64,000 bases of DNA from Candidatus Undinarchaeales archaeon (GCA_030753015.1 JASMDC010000021.1:1-64000); one strand, 5' to 3'. Counted from the first letter of the stretch, positions 1 through 9,254 are shown. Notes: a model not told the origin generated them from the letters alone. Numbers and translations are program-made.

Positions 1-1072
1 ACCCCTCGTCCTTGGATGCCAGCTCAGCGAACCTGTCCAGCGGGCTCGTGATGCGTGAGAGGTCTCTCTTGCTCACGTGGGTGTAGATCTCGGTTGTCTT
101 GCTGCTGGAGTGTCCCAGAAGCTCCTGGATGTGTCTGAGGCCCACTCCGTCCTCGAGGAGGTGTGTGGCGAAGCTGTGCCGCAAGCTATGGACCGTGACA
201 TCCTTGGTGATGCCAGCACGTCGCTTCGCACGCTCGAACACGTGCTGTACGCTGCGCACGTGTAGGTGGGGCTTTCCGTTCCCACCGGGGAAGAGGTAGC
301 GTCGTGGCCGGGTCTCCTCGAGGTACTTCTCGAGAGCTGAAATGGCCACCTGGGACAACAGGGTGTATCGGTCCTTGCGCCCCTTACCGCCGCGGATGTG
401 GACGAGTGCGCGCTTGACATCGATGTCGTCCACCTTCAGGTGGACCACCTCTCCGATCCGCAATCCCGACGAGTAGGTGAGCGTCAGGGCGGCCACGTGC
501 TTCGGATTGCTAATGGAGCTGAGCAGACGGGCTACCTCCGCCCGGTTCATGACCACGGGGAGCCGGCGCTCCTTGCGGGGCCTGAGGTCATCGAATCCTA
601 ACTTGCGCCCCAGCAGCTTGACATAGAGGAACCTGATGGCGTTCACGGCCTGGTTCAGCGTGGACGCGGACACCTTGCGGTTCTCCACCAGATGCGTTAG
701 ATAGCGTCGCACGTCCTCGTTGTCGACGTCCTCGGCCTGCTTGTCGGTGAACTTCAGCAGCTCCTCGTTGAATCGCATGTAGGCCTTGACGGTCTTGGGG
801 CTGTACCGCTTCATGACTAGCTTGCGCCGCATGCGCTCCAGCGGGGTCACGATGCCCATGAGGGCGGGGTCCACCTCGACGGTGATGTCAGGGAAGAGCG
901 CCTGCAGACACTCCACCATGCCCTTGTCATTGGGGACGGTCCAGACCTTCTCGTCCACGTGCCACGCCCTGCCCGTGACGGTCCGGATGCGCGCGATGAG
1001 GTCCCTGTCATATGGGAGCGCCAGCGATATGCGGTCATCGTCGGTCTTCTGGAGCCTGATACGGGTTGTCAT
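1..1072 (-). CDS. Tyrosine recombinase/integrase, C-terminus cut by window edge
   Basis: Site-specific DNA recombinase that cuts and rejoins DNA through a Tyr-phosphate intermediate. The frame is open from an ATG at 1072 to the window edge (357 codons). Residues 1-70 form a small domain with the pattern GRAWHVDEKVWTVPND, as seen in a subset of Xer-like integrases. A SAM-like DNA-binding domain follows (KRYSPKTVKAYMRF, about 88-165), then the catalytic domain. The catalytic residues are visible: Arg in SSGLRIGEVV, HSLRHSFATHLLEDG, and GHSSSKTTEIYTHVS with the nucleophilic Tyr. It looks intact and ends near the usual C-terminus. It is a clear paralogue of the next gene downstream on the same strand. 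The target site is unknown. It could be a chromosomal XerA-like enzyme or an element integrase. Confidence 0.9.
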   Translation of the reverse strand, partial: MTTRIRLQKTDDDRISLALPYDRDLIARIRTVTGRAWHVDEKVWTVPNDKGMVECLQALFPDITVEVDPALMGIVTPLERMRRKLVMKRYSPKTVKAYMRFNEELLKFTDKQAEDVDNEDVRRYLTHLVENRKVSASTLNQAVNAIRFLYVKLLGRKLGFDDLRPRKERRLPVVMNRAEVARLLSSISNPKHVAALTLTYSSGLRIGEVVHLKVDDIDVKRALVHIRGGKGRKDRYTLLSQVAISALEKYLEETRPRRYLFPGGNGKPHLHVRSVQHVFERAKRRAGITKDVTVHSLRHSFATHLLEDGVGLRHIQELLGHSSSKTTEIYTHVSKRDLSRITSPLDRFAELASKDEG

Positions 1073-1437
1073 CTCGTTCACCTTGAGGATACTATGTCCT
1101 GCGTAGATGAAAAAGCACTGTTACCCCCTGAAGGGGGGACCTCGAGCACGCGTCACCCCTGCGGAAAGTGTCGCGTTCCCGCTGGTTGCCGGGATCATAC
1201 GTGAAATGGTATGTCGTCCTTCGCCCGCGTGCTGGTCCGATGACGAGGTTCGTTAGAACGCGTTGTGCCGGACGGAAGACGACAAGGCCCCCGCGGTATT
1301 CTCCGATTACTGACATTGGGTCCGATAAAGCGTCCACCGTTCGTTGTCGGTTATCGCCCCTAAAGCCACAGGAAGGTCCTATCGAGGTCATGTACCGATT
1401 GTCGGATATCCCCCGCAGCGCATGTTTTCGCGACTTG
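1073..1437. other. Intergenic gap between two integrase genes
   Basis: I see no supportable gene here; the open frames have no family resemblance. A short GC-rich hairpin, CCCCCTGAAGGGGG, lies at about 1124-1137, just upstream of the first recombinase. It could be a terminator for the upstream recombinase gene or a recombinase binding site. Confidence 0.4.
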
Positions 1438-2499
1438 TCACGTATGTCCTCCAATACCGGCCGCAGGCTCTCGGCCAGCGTTGAGCCGGTCCAGCGGGCT
1501 TCGGATCCGAGCGACATCCTTCGTCGTCATGTGGGTGTACTTGAGCGTTGTCTGGATGTGCTTGTGCCCAAGAAGCTTCTTGATGTGGAAGAGGTTCGCC
1601 CCGTCCTCGAGGAGATGGGTGGCGAAGCTGTGACGTAGCGTATGGGTCGTGACACGCTTGTCGATGCCCGCCCTGCGTCGGGCGCGCACGATGGCATGCT
1701 GGACCGTCCGCTCGTGAACATGACCTTTCCGTTCCCCCACTTCGAAGATCCATGTCCTCGGCCGATGCTCGCTGCAGTACTGCGTGAGATAATCGCGGGT
1801 GATGCTGGAGAGTACGGTGTACCTGTCCTTCTTTCCCTTCCCGTTCCTCACGAAGATGACCCCCCTCTCGTGGTCGATATCTTCAGGACGGAGACGGACG
1901 GCCTCGCCCACACGAAGACCTGAGCCGTAGAGGAGCATGATGATAAGCTTGTTCCTCATGATCGGGATCGCATCGAGCAGGCGGGCCATCTCATCCCTCC
2001 TCAGAACTATGGGGAGCCGCTTGGCCTTCTTGGGCCTACAGTACGTGTAGTCGAAACGTTTGTCGTACACCCGCCAGTAGAGGAACCGGATGGCGTTCGC
2101 CGCCTGGTTCAACGTGGAATCGGAAAGACACCTCTTCTCGGAGAGATAGGCAAGGAACCGTCGGATGTCCGAGTTGTCGATGTCCCCGGCAGGCTTGTTG
2201 GCAAACCCCAGGAACTCTCTGACGAACCGGAGGTACGCCTTGGCGGTCCTGGGACTGTACCTGCGCGCGACCAGCTCCCTGCGCATCTCCTCGAGCGGTG
2301 CGACACGGCCCGGTAGCGATGGATCTACCACGACTACGTAGCCATCGAACAGCTCCTGGAGGTCCTCAACGGTCCCAGTTGAGTCCGGGACGCTCCAGTG
2401 GCCGCCGTCCCTGTGCCAGCGCAGTCCGTTAAGGGACATCAGCCTGTCGACGATCCCTTCTCCGTCCGGGACCGTGATGCCGATCCTTCGGTCATTCAT
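1438..2499 (-). CDS. Tyrosine recombinase/integrase (second paralogue)
   Basis: Full-length Xer-like tyrosine recombinase of 353 aa from the ATG at 2499. A longer frame begins at 2571, but the paralogue aligns from the MNDRRIGITVP start, so I prefer the shorter one. Domain order matches its neighbour: a GLRWHRDGGHWSVPD N-terminal module, a SAM-like core-binding domain (RRYSPRTAKAYLRFV), then the catalytic domain with YGSGLRVGEAVRL, THTLRHSFATHLLEDG and GHKHIQTTLKYTHM. All catalytic positions (R, K-region, H-xx-R, H, Y) are present. Two tandem recombinases of one subfamily suggest duplication, or a pair acting on two sites. No attachment site is recognisable next to them. Confidence 0.9.
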   Translation of the reverse strand: MNDRRIGITVPDGEGIVDRLMSLNGLRWHRDGGHWSVPDSTGTVEDLQELFDGYVVVVDPSLPGRVAPLEEMRRELVARRYSPRTAKAYLRFVREFLGFANKPAGDIDNSDIRRFLAYLSEKRCLSDSTLNQAANAIRFLYWRVYDKRFDYTYCRPKKAKRLPIVLRRDEMARLLDAIPIMRNKLIIMLLYGSGLRVGEAVRLRPEDIDHERGVIFVRNGKGKKDRYTVLSSITRDYLTQYCSEHRPRTWIFEVGERKGHVHERTVQHAIVRARRRAGIDKRVTTHTLRHSFATHLLEDGANLFHIKKLLGHKHIQTTLKYTHMTTKDVARIRSPLDRLNAGREPAAGIGGHT

Positions 2500-2669
2500 C
2501 CTCTCGAGCCAGACCTGCCCGCGGGGCCGGTGTACGGGACAAAGGGACCCTATCATCTGCTTGACAGCCATGAGATCGTGGCATTAGTGCATGGAATATA
2601 CGTGCCAGCATAGCGGGATGCCGCTATTCCACCTTCGCTCGGTGCTGATCCCGGATGGGACGAAAGCCA

Positions 2670-2677
2670 CTTAATAC
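2670..2677 (+). promoter_or_regulatory. TATA box of the 2698 gene
   Basis: CTTAATAC stands 21-28 nt before the GTG at 2698 in otherwise GC-rich DNA, the archaeal spacing for a leaderless transcript. This spacing supports GTG as the start. Confidence 0.55.
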
Positions 2678-2697
2678 CTGACGACCACAGGAACGAC

Positions 2698-3954
2698 GTG
2701 GACGGGCCGTACCAGGACTACACGAGCTACTATGCCAATTACATACAGGAATGGCTGAACCAGGGCTACACGCTCTACCAGGTGCGCGCCTATATGATCC
2801 AATCAGGGCACGATCCCGCCACCGTGGACGCTGCAATCCAATCGCTCCAGTACCAGGCCACCCACGAAGAGGCGGTGGCCGCTCCGGCGGAAGCGGTCGC
2901 TGCTGAGGAGGTCGCTGCCAGCAGTCTCCCGGTCCTATTGAGCATGATCGTCGTGCTCGTTCTTGGTGTTACGCTCATCGGATACCAGGGCGGCTACCTG
3001 GACGGGCTCACAGAGACCAGTGGGGGCGAGGGTGCTACACCGACGTCCGTCCCCTGGGAGACGCTGATGAACGGCACCGAGCCAGCACCTGCCGTCGACG
3101 AAGGGCCGACGCCCGCACCGACCGCAGGCCCGACCGTAACCGATATCGGCCCGACACCCACCTCCACACCAACGGGGACGCCGGCCCCCGGCCGCACCGA
3201 TTGTTCTCTCATCGGATCGTGGGTCCAGACCGGGCACACCGACCTGGAGGGCCGCGACATGCCGAGCCCCTCCCCCCTCACCTACGCCATGGTGGTGCTC
3301 ACCTACACCGGTGGGGGTACGGGGACCTTCGGATGCCGTGGCAGCTTCTGCAACAGGGACGAAGCGTTCACGGGCAAGGTCGTTGGCGGGAACCAGCTCT
3401 GCATGGAGATAGGGGGGAAAGAGACCTGCGTCCCCTTCACATTCATCGACTGTGATTCGCTCTACTACTGCTCGGCGGACGACGAGACCCTCGAGGAGGG
3501 CGAGCCGCCCTGCGCCAAGCTCGAGCGGGGAGAGGTACCCCCGGCAGCCACTCCCGGGCCCACAGCCGATCCCAATCCCCTGGGATGCTCCCTGGACGGC
3601 ATGTGGAAGCAGACCGGGTGCGCTACCTCTGCGAACGAGGCCCTACCGTGCATGATCCCGGTGACCCAGTACGCCCGGATGCTCACGTTCACGGGCGACA
3701 CGGTGAACTCCAACTGCGAGGGCGAGACGCCCTACTGCGACGGCCAGCCCTTGAAGCCGTCGAAGGTGAAGGGCAACAAGATCTGCATCGACATGCCAAA
3801 GCCCGACGAGGGCGAGCTCCCCGCAGAAGGGCTCTGCTTTCCGGTGATCTTCACGGACTGCGACACGATCATCTACTGCCTGGCGCCCCCCACGGTACAG
3901 CCCATGCCCGAGGGCATCAAGTATCCGTGCGAGAAGCTGGTGAGGGTGGGGTAG
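2698..3954 (+). CDS. Single-TM Cys-rich exported protein with two repeats
   Basis: Protein of 418 aa that I do not recognise. Residues 1-53 are a small helical module (LNQGYTLYQVRAYMIQSG...DPATVDAAI) of the kind found at the cytosolic N-termini of archaeal membrane proteins. An Ala/Glu linker follows, then one transmembrane helix at about 77-96. Next comes a Thr/Pro-rich stalk (about 110-165) and two homologous Cys-rich domains beginning CSLIGSWVQTGHT and CSLDGMWKQTGCAT, each with about six cysteines and each ending in a CDS/T-x-YYC or IYC motif. The likely topology is N-in with the repeats outside and disulfide-bonded. The neighbour on the opposite strand is a CcdA/Rieske-thioredoxin pair, which would suit disulfide handling. 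Start is GTG, placed by the TATA spacing. Confidence 0.7.
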   Translation: MDGPYQDYTSYYANYIQEWLNQGYTLYQVRAYMIQSGHDPATVDAAIQSLQYQATHEEAVAAPAEAVAAEEVAASSLPVLLSMIVVLVLGVTLIGYQGGYLDGLTETSGGEGATPTSVPWETLMNGTEPAPAVDEGPTPAPTAGPTVTDIGPTPTSTPTGTPAPGRTDCSLIGSWVQTGHTDLEGRDMPSPSPLTYAMVVLTYTGGGTGTFGCRGSFCNRDEAFTGKVVGGNQLCMEIGGKETCVPFTFIDCDSLYYCSADDETLEEGEPPCAKLERGEVPPAATPGPTADPNPLGCSLDGMWKQTGCATSANEALPCMIPVTQYARMLTFTGDTVNSNCEGETPYCDGQPLKPSKVKGNKICIDMPKPDEGELPAEGLCFPVIFTDCDTIIYCLAPPTVQPMPEGIKYPCEKLVRVG

Positions 3955-3963
3955 ATTGCAGCC

Positions 3964-4677
3964 TTACAATCCTTCGAGCCGTGCGAGTAGCCCCTCGATG
4001 CCGATTGACGCGAAGCGGTTGAGGTTGTTGGTGAGCACGAGGAGACCGAGAACGAGGAGCATGAGCCCTACGACCTTCTCGAAGTACTTGAGCATCCACT
4101 CTGAGCGGTTGATGAAGCCGACCGCCTCGTTGGTGAAGGCACCCACGAGAAGGATAGGCAGGCCCATCCCCAGGGCGTAGGCCATGAGCAGGAGGAAGGC
4201 CATCCCCGGCTGGGTGATGGACAGGGCAAGGACGCTGATGAGGATGGCCCCTGCACACGGGCTCCACCCCACGGCGAATGCCGCCCCGAACACGAACGAC
4301 GTGATATAGGTGATCGAGAACCGGTGCTTCACCGTCAGACGGTATTCCTGCTGGAGGAACCCTATTCTTAGAACCTTCAGGACGTGGAGGGCAAAGCCGA
4401 TGATGATGAGCCCGCCGAGCCGCCCTAGCCAGATCTGGAGGTCGTACGAGATACTCTTGAGCGTGGTGTTGAGCAGCACTCCAACTAGGGCGAACACCAG
4501 CGAGAACCCAGCCACGAACGCCACGCTGTTGAGGAAGGTCTTCCGTCGTTCAAGTTTCTCCCCCAGAGACGTCCCGGAAAGATACGCGATGAAGCCCGGG
4601 AGGAGAGGGAGGACGCAGGGACTGAGGAATGAGATGAGCCCGGCAGCGAATGCGATCAATACACTGGGAGCGGCCAT
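3964..4677 (-). CDS. ccdA: CcdA/DsbD-type transmembrane thiol transporter
   Basis: Six-TM protein of 237 aa of the CcdA family, which passes electrons from cytosolic thioredoxin across the membrane to extracytoplasmic thiol proteins. The N-terminus FLSPCVLPLLPGFIAYLSG carries the Pro-flanked Cys of TM1. The internal repeat GWSPCAGAILISVL carries the partner Cys of TM4. Length is typical of stand-alone CcdA. Its start lies 6 nt after the stop of the lipoprotein gene at 4684-5730, so the two are almost certainly co-transcribed. The lipoprotein with its WCPTC thioredoxin domain is the obvious electron acceptor (inference from adjacency). Confidence 0.9.
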   Translation of the reverse strand: MAAPSVLIAFAAGLISFLSPCVLPLLPGFIAYLSGTSLGEKLERRKTFLNSVAFVAGFSLVFALVGVLLNTTLKSISYDLQIWLGRLGGLIIIGFALHVLKVLRIGFLQQEYRLTVKHRFSITYITSFVFGAAFAVGWSPCAGAILISVLALSITQPGMAFLLLMAYALGMGLPILLVGAFTNEAVGFINRSEWMLKYFEKVVGLMLLVLGLLVLTNNLNRFASIGIEGLLARLEGL

Positions 4678-4683
4678 CGTCCA

Positions 4684-5730
4684 TCATATCTTGGCGAGCT
4701 CTTTTGCATAATCGTCCGTTTTCCAGGGCGCTGGCTGGTTGAACACCGGTTGTCCGTCCACGAGGATGACCTTCGTGAAGCGACTGCTGACACCGAGCTC
4801 GCGGGCGAGGTCCTCTTCATCAGTATCGGTGTCGCTGTCCTGGTAATTGATCCGGAACGCGACGACATCAGGATCGTCCATCACGCCGAAGGCCGCCCGG
4901 GCGTAATTATCATCGGCCGCGCAGGTCGGGCACCAGTTGGAATAGAACTGGAGAAGGACCTTCTTCTTCATGCGCAATGCTAAGTCGTAGTCCGCCTTGG
5001 TGAACACCAGGTATTTCGTGGTGGTCCCGGCGAGCACCTCGCCGGTGAACGATACGGCCTCTGCGGTCGTGTCCCCGGCGGCCGCGCCGGGCAGGTAGAT
5101 GCCGTCGTCCCGGACCTCGATCGCGATGGCCTCGAGCGGTGCTGCGGCAGGACCCTGTTCCACGGCGCCATCGTTCGGATCGAACTTGGAGTCGTGCCAT
5201 TGGCATACGATGGCCTCGCCCTGGAGCTCGTTCGGTCCGCCCTTGTGGGTGCAGCGGTTCATGTAGGCGCGGTAATCGCCGTTGAAGTTGACCAGGATGG
5301 CCTTCTCGCCCTCGAGATCGAACTCGAACGTGGCACCAGAAGGTACATCGGCGAGGGTGGCGATGAGGACGCCGGAGGGTTCCGTCGGTGTGGGCGTGGA
5401 CTCTGGCGTCGGGACCGGTGTAGGTTCTGGTGTAGGCTCGGTCGTTGCCGTGGGTGCCGTCGACGGCGCTGGCGTCAGTGTGGGTTCTGACGTCGGCATT
5501 GGATCGGGTGTCGGTGTTGCCGTTGGCTCAGGCGTCGGGACCGGTGTGGGCTCGGCAGTTGACTTGGGTGCCGATGTCGGTACGGGTGTCGGCGTATCGT
5601 CCCCCGCGGGCATAGGGGCGGACGACGTCGGCGCTGGCCCGGTCGATGGGTCAGTGCCCGTGCATCCGGACAGGAACAGGCAGCATACGAGCAGTGTCAT
5701 GATCCGTACTATGTACTTCTCTTTGAGCAT
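4684..5730 (-). CDS. Lipoprotein fusing a Rieske [2Fe-2S] domain to a thioredoxin domain
   Basis: Protein of 348 aa. The N-terminus is a lipoprotein signal ending LFLSGC (Cys23). Residues 30-118 are a long Pro/Thr linker. A Rieske-type ferredoxin domain (about 120-217) has Cys160-T-His162 and Cys176-x-x-His179 as cluster ligands. A thioredoxin-like domain (about 235-348) has the active-site pair WCPTC at 267/270. Each half is familiar, but I know of no standard family that joins them. The predicted role is an outer-face redox carrier anchored by lipid and reduced by the CcdA encoded just downstream. A start at Met11 is also possible and keeps the signal peptide. A TATA-like TTATATTA lies upstream at about 5767-5774. 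Confidence 0.82.
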   Translation of the reverse strand: MLKEKYIVRIMTLLVCCLFLSGCTGTDPSTGPAPTSSAPMPAGDDTPTPVPTSAPKSTAEPTPVPTPEPTATPTPDPMPTSEPTLTPAPSTAPTATTEPTPEPTPVPTPESTPTPTEPSGVLIATLADVPSGATFEFDLEGEKAILVNFNGDYRAYMNRCTHKGGPNELQGEAIVCQWHDSKFDPNDGAVEQGPAAAPLEAIAIEVRDDGIYLPGAAAGDTTAEAVSFTGEVLAGTTTKYLVFTKADYDLALRMKKKVLLQFYSNWCPTCAADDNYARAAFGVMDDPDVVAFRINYQDSDTDTDEEDLARELGVSSRFTKVILVDGQPVFNQPAPWKTDDYAKELAKI

Positions 5731-5807
5731 GGAGCATCAACCCTTCTACATACTATCCACGAGCCGATAATATAACTCTTCTAGTATACAAAAGGAAAGT
5801 ACGGGAA

Positions 5808-7562
5808 CTAGCCGTAGATGTAGTTCCACACCGCGATCATGGTGCGTCTGCCATCGGCGTTCCGCTCCCCCGTCTCGTCACGGAGGGCAGCGCCCAGACC
5901 GCTCACCCGCTCACTGGGGACGTTGCGTATCGAGGGGAGGACGTTCCCGGCCGTGAACCGCTGGCGCTGGCGTGTAAGCTCCTCGTCGTTCTCCGGCAGA
6001 TGGAAGAAGAACTGGGTGTCCCGCAGCCCGTCGGGCAGCTCCCTGCCCGCGTTGTCCACGGAATGGGGGAACCGCTCGGGCCACCGCGGATCGGGCGGGT
6101 ACTCACTGGTCGCAGCGATCCGGACGAGCACGACCAGCAGGAGGAGCGCCACGGCGATATGCAGCGGGCGTGATCCGCGCACACCGGCCAGGACCAAGAG
6201 CGCCATGGCAGGGTAGATGGGAAGGAGGAAGGTCATCTTCAGCTCGGACCAGTTCTCCTGCGGAAGGAAGAACACGAAGTAGGGGAGGACCCATAGAAGG
6301 AGAAGGACGGTGGCGGCGCGGTCGTCCCGCCAGAGGAAGGCGATGCCCGCGAGCCCCAGCGCAGAGAGGACGAGGCCGAAGGAGCGGATGACGGTGAGCG
6401 GCAGGAGGAGGAACACCGGGAGGGGGAAGTGGGGTGTCCGGACCACCTCGTCGTAGAACGGCCAGTTGAGCATCCCGTTGAACTTGAACGGTGTCCCCAG
6501 GAGCGGAAGCTTGTGATCGAACTGGGGGCGCCATCCATCGTACCCCGTGTACATCGCGGCGTGGGTGAACATGCTGCCGAACGCGTAGTGGTTCCACGCG
6601 AGGAAGGGGGCGTTGAGGATGAAAGCCGTTGCCAGGAGCAGCACCAGCCGGCGCCGGTCCCAGGGCCGGGTCGCCCATATCACTGCCGGGACGAAGAGCA
6701 GTGCGATGTTACGTACACCGCCCAGTGTGCCCAGGAGCAGGCCTATTACCGCCCACTGCCTCCCCCGGGGCCGGTGGAGCAACAGCATGGTCATCACCGC
6801 GCTCATTGACATGGCGATGGCGTTGGGATTGAGGGTGTCCGCGGTGAGCACGAACCCGTTGAACCCCAGGAGCGTAGCGGCGGCGATGCCCATCCACGGT
6901 GAACCGAAGAGCAGCCGGGCCGCCAGATAGACCGCGGCTACGCTCAGAGCGTGGTAGCAGGCGAAGGCCAGCCTGAACCCCACGTCGCCCAGGAGAAGAG
7001 CATGGACCGAGACCAGCACGCCCGCGCCCAGGCGCTGGTCCTTTGTGATGATTCCGTAGGTGGTATCGTCCCTGAGGTTATCGAACAGCTTTCCGGCCAG
7101 GGTGGCGTTCAGTAGGAGATTGCCGTTCATGTCCACGAAAGCGATGGGCTCGTCGATGATGAACAGGGCGGGGGCCACGATGTAGGTGTCCCAGTAGCCA
7201 AGGGCGGTCCCCTCGTAGAGCGTACCCATCAGGAGAAGGAGCGCCAGCGTCAGAGCTGCGGCCCCGCCGTCCCCGGAATCGCCCCAAGAAGGTGCCTTCG
7301 GCCGACGGACGACAAGGGCCAGCGGGGAGAGGAGGGTGGCGAGAGAGAGCACCAGCGGCACCGACACGACCGTACCGGTCAGCCAGGCGAACAGGAAGGC
7401 GCCCACCGGCATCGCGAAGAGACCGATGGACAGGCCCGTCACGAGGGTGAAGAGGAGCGTTCGGCCGGGATAGAGGGCGAGCGCCCACAGCATCCCCGGT
7501 ACGAGGAGGGCGTAGGTCCAGGTCAGGAATCCGGCCAAAAGACCCCCTGCCTGTCCGAGCAT
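5808..7562 (-). CDS. Polytopic membrane protein, GT-C glycosyltransferase-like
   Basis: A 584-aa protein with about a dozen hydrophobic segments in the N-terminal 480 residues and a soluble C-terminal tail of about 90 residues. The first large external loop contains LGYWDTYIVAPALF. An Asp in this position is where GT-C enzymes of the PMT/ArnT type place their catalytic acid, followed by TM helices with small residues. On that basis I infer a lipid-linked sugar transferase or related surface-glycan enzyme; no family signature is certain. It is divergent from the radical SAM gene at 7839, with a TATA-like ATTATAAAC at about 7583-7591 on its strand. Confidence 0.55.
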   Translation of the reverse strand: MLGQAGGLLAGFLTWTYALLVPGMLWALALYPGRTLLFTLVTGLSIGLFAMPVGAFLFAWLTGTVVSVPLVLSLATLLSPLALVVRRPKAPSWGDSGDGGAAALTLALLLLMGTLYEGTALGYWDTYIVAPALFIIDEPIAFVDMNGNLLLNATLAGKLFDNLRDDTTYGIITKDQRLGAGVLVSVHALLLGDVGFRLAFACYHALSVAAVYLAARLLFGSPWMGIAAATLLGFNGFVLTADTLNPNAIAMSMSAVMTMLLLHRPRGRQWAVIGLLLGTLGGVRNIALLFVPAVIWATRPWDRRRLVLLLATAFILNAPFLAWNHYAFGSMFTHAAMYTGYDGWRPQFDHKLPLLGTPFKFNGMLNWPFYDEVVRTPHFPLPVFLLLPLTVIRSFGLVLSALGLAGIAFLWRDDRAATVLLLLWVLPYFVFFLPQENWSELKMTFLLPIYPAMALLVLAGVRGSRPLHIAVALLLLVVLVRIAATSEYPPDPRWPERFPHSVDNAGRELPDGLRDTQFFFHLPENDEELTRQRQRFTAGNVLPSIRNVPSERVSGLGAALRDETGERNADGRRTMIAVWNYIYG

Positions 7563-7696
7563 GAGGTGAACTACCCCTGAAACGTTTATAATGATATGGC
7601 GCGAAGGTATCTGGATTGCCAGGAGGCTGATTTGTTACTACTCTCAGTAGGAGGAGAATAATATAATGCATCCCAACCTACATATCCTTGTGGTGG

Positions 7697-7816
7697 ATGG
7701 CGGACATGAAAGTTCTCCATCTACTATCAGGGCGGGGACCGCCCGCAGTGCCCGTGGAGCCGGGAACGGCGTGGAAGCGGGAAGCTCCTGTTCAAGTAAG
7801 TGGGGCAGTTCACTAA
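7697..7816 (+). CDS. Possible 39-aa leader ORF before the radical SAM gene
   Basis: Short frame starting MADMKVLHLLSGRG and ending 23 nt before the radical SAM start, downstream of an AATAATATAAT promoter at 7657-7667. The first residues resemble the start of a GT4 glycosyltransferase (MKVLHLLSG), so it could be a leader peptide, a remnant of a lost gene or chance. Another short frame (7666-7821) overlaps it. No ribosome binding site is evident. Confidence 0.2.
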   Translation: MADMKVLHLLSGRGPPAVPVEPGTAWKREAPVQVSGAVH

Positions 7817-7838
7817 GGTGACAGGCCCCATCCCGACC

Positions 7839-9254
7839 ATGGCACCCTCCATACTGCTGGTGAATCCGCCATACCAGTCGCGGACCGAGGCCATCGCCCA
7901 GATCTCGGTAGGGCCCCCGCTCGGGCTTGCTTACCTCGCCGCGTCCCTTGAAGTGGCCGGTGTACCGGTGGACATCCTCGACGCCAACGCGCTCCAGCTC
8001 TCCGAGGAGGAGACGCTCCGTCGGGTGCTGGACGCCGAACCGGACGTGGTGGGGCTCACCGCCGTCACGCCCACAGCGGACCTGTGCGCCCGCATCGCCC
8101 ATGGCGTCAAGACACTGCGGCCAGAGGCGACCACCGTGCTGGGCGGCATCCATGCCAGTATGGTCCCCGACCAGACCCTCGCTCGGCTCCCGTCGATCGA
8201 CCTGCTGGTGCGGGGCGAGGGCGAGCGCACCCTCCCCGAGCTTGTGGACTCGCTCCCGGGAGGTGCCGGCAAGCTCTCCCGGGTGGCCGGGGTGTCACTC
8301 CGCAAAGGCAAGAGGATCGTGCACGGGCCTCGACGGCCGCTGGTAGATCCCCTGGACGACCTGCCCTTCCCAGCCCTCCATCTCCTGCCCATGGAACGGT
8401 ACAGGGCGCCTGAATCTGATCATTTCTCCACGGTCATCGCCGTCCGCGGCTGCCCGGGCCGGTGCATCTACTGCTCATGTCCCTGGGTGTTCGGCGGGAC
8501 GCTGCGCACACGCTCCCCGCAAAACGTCGCCGAGGAGATAGAGCGGGATCGGCGGGAGTTCGGTGTCAAGCTGATCTCCTTCCTGGACGACACGTTCGCC
8601 GTGAACAGATCATGGGCTCTCGAGCTGTGTCATGAGCTCGTGGACCGCGGTCTGCCCGACGATCTGCGCTGGAAGGCCCTCACGCGGGCCGATACCGTGG
8701 ACAAGGAAGTGCTGGCCGCCATGCACGAGGCGGGGTGCGATCTCATCGAGTTCGGTATCGAGTCGGGCTCCCAAAAGCTCCTGGACGCCATGCGCAAGGG
8801 CATCACCGTGGAGCAGATCAAGAACGCATTCACCCTGGCGCACGACGAGGGTATCAAGACCATGGGATTCCTGATGCTGGGGCTCCCGGGGGAGACCCAA
8901 GAGACCCTGGAGGAGACGCTCCAGCTCGTCCAGGAGGTCGACTGCGACTATCTCCAAGTATCCTTCGCTACGCCCTACCCGGGCACCGGATTGCACGCGT
9001 GGGCCGAGAAGAACGACCTCCTGCAGACAGATGACTGGGAGCGGTACGTGTTCCTCAACGAGACTGTGATGGAGAACCCCACCGCACCACCCGAGTTGCT
9101 CCGGGAGTACTGGCAGCGCATCAACCGGGCGTTCTACCTGCGCCCAGGGTACGTAGTCCGGCAGACGCTCGCCGCTCTGAAGGGTGACGCCCAGGTCCGC
9201 ACCATGGCGTGGGCCGGCGCCAAGACCGCCCGCCGGCTCCTCGACCGCGGGTGA
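7839..9254 (+). CDS. B12-binding-type radical SAM protein
   Basis: A 471-aa protein starting at the ATG at 7839, chosen because MAPSILLVNPPYQ is the usual start of this class. Residues 1-150 form a cobalamin-binding-like Rossmann domain (VNPPY..., GPPLGLAYLAASLE, VVGLTAVTP, VLGGIHAS). The radical SAM core starts at about 195 with VRGCPGRCIYCSCPW, which holds the CxxxCxxC triad for the 4Fe-4S cluster. FGIESGSQKLLDAMRKG and LMLGLPGETQETLEET are the typical downstream barrel motifs. The family includes BchE-like cyclases and many methyltransferases acting on lipids or natural products; the substrate is unknown. It is followed after 4 nt by a YdjM-type membrane protein. Confidence 0.88.
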   Translation: MAPSILLVNPPYQSRTEAIAQISVGPPLGLAYLAASLEVAGVPVDILDANALQLSEEETLRRVLDAEPDVVGLTAVTPTADLCARIAHGVKTLRPEATTVLGGIHASMVPDQTLARLPSIDLLVRGEGERTLPELVDSLPGGAGKLSRVAGVSLRKGKRIVHGPRRPLVDPLDDLPFPALHLLPMERYRAPESDHFSTVIAVRGCPGRCIYCSCPWVFGGTLRTRSPQNVAEEIERDRREFGVKLISFLDDTFAVNRSWALELCHELVDRGLPDDLRWKALTRADTVDKEVLAAMHEAGCDLIEFGIESGSQKLLDAMRKGITVEQIKNAFTLAHDEGIKTMGFLMLGLPGETQETLEETLQLVQEVDCDYLQVSFATPYPGTGLHAWAEKNDLLQTDDWERYVFLNETVMENPTAPPELLREYWQRINRAFYLRPGYVVRQTLAALKGDAQVRTMAWAGAKTARRLLDRG

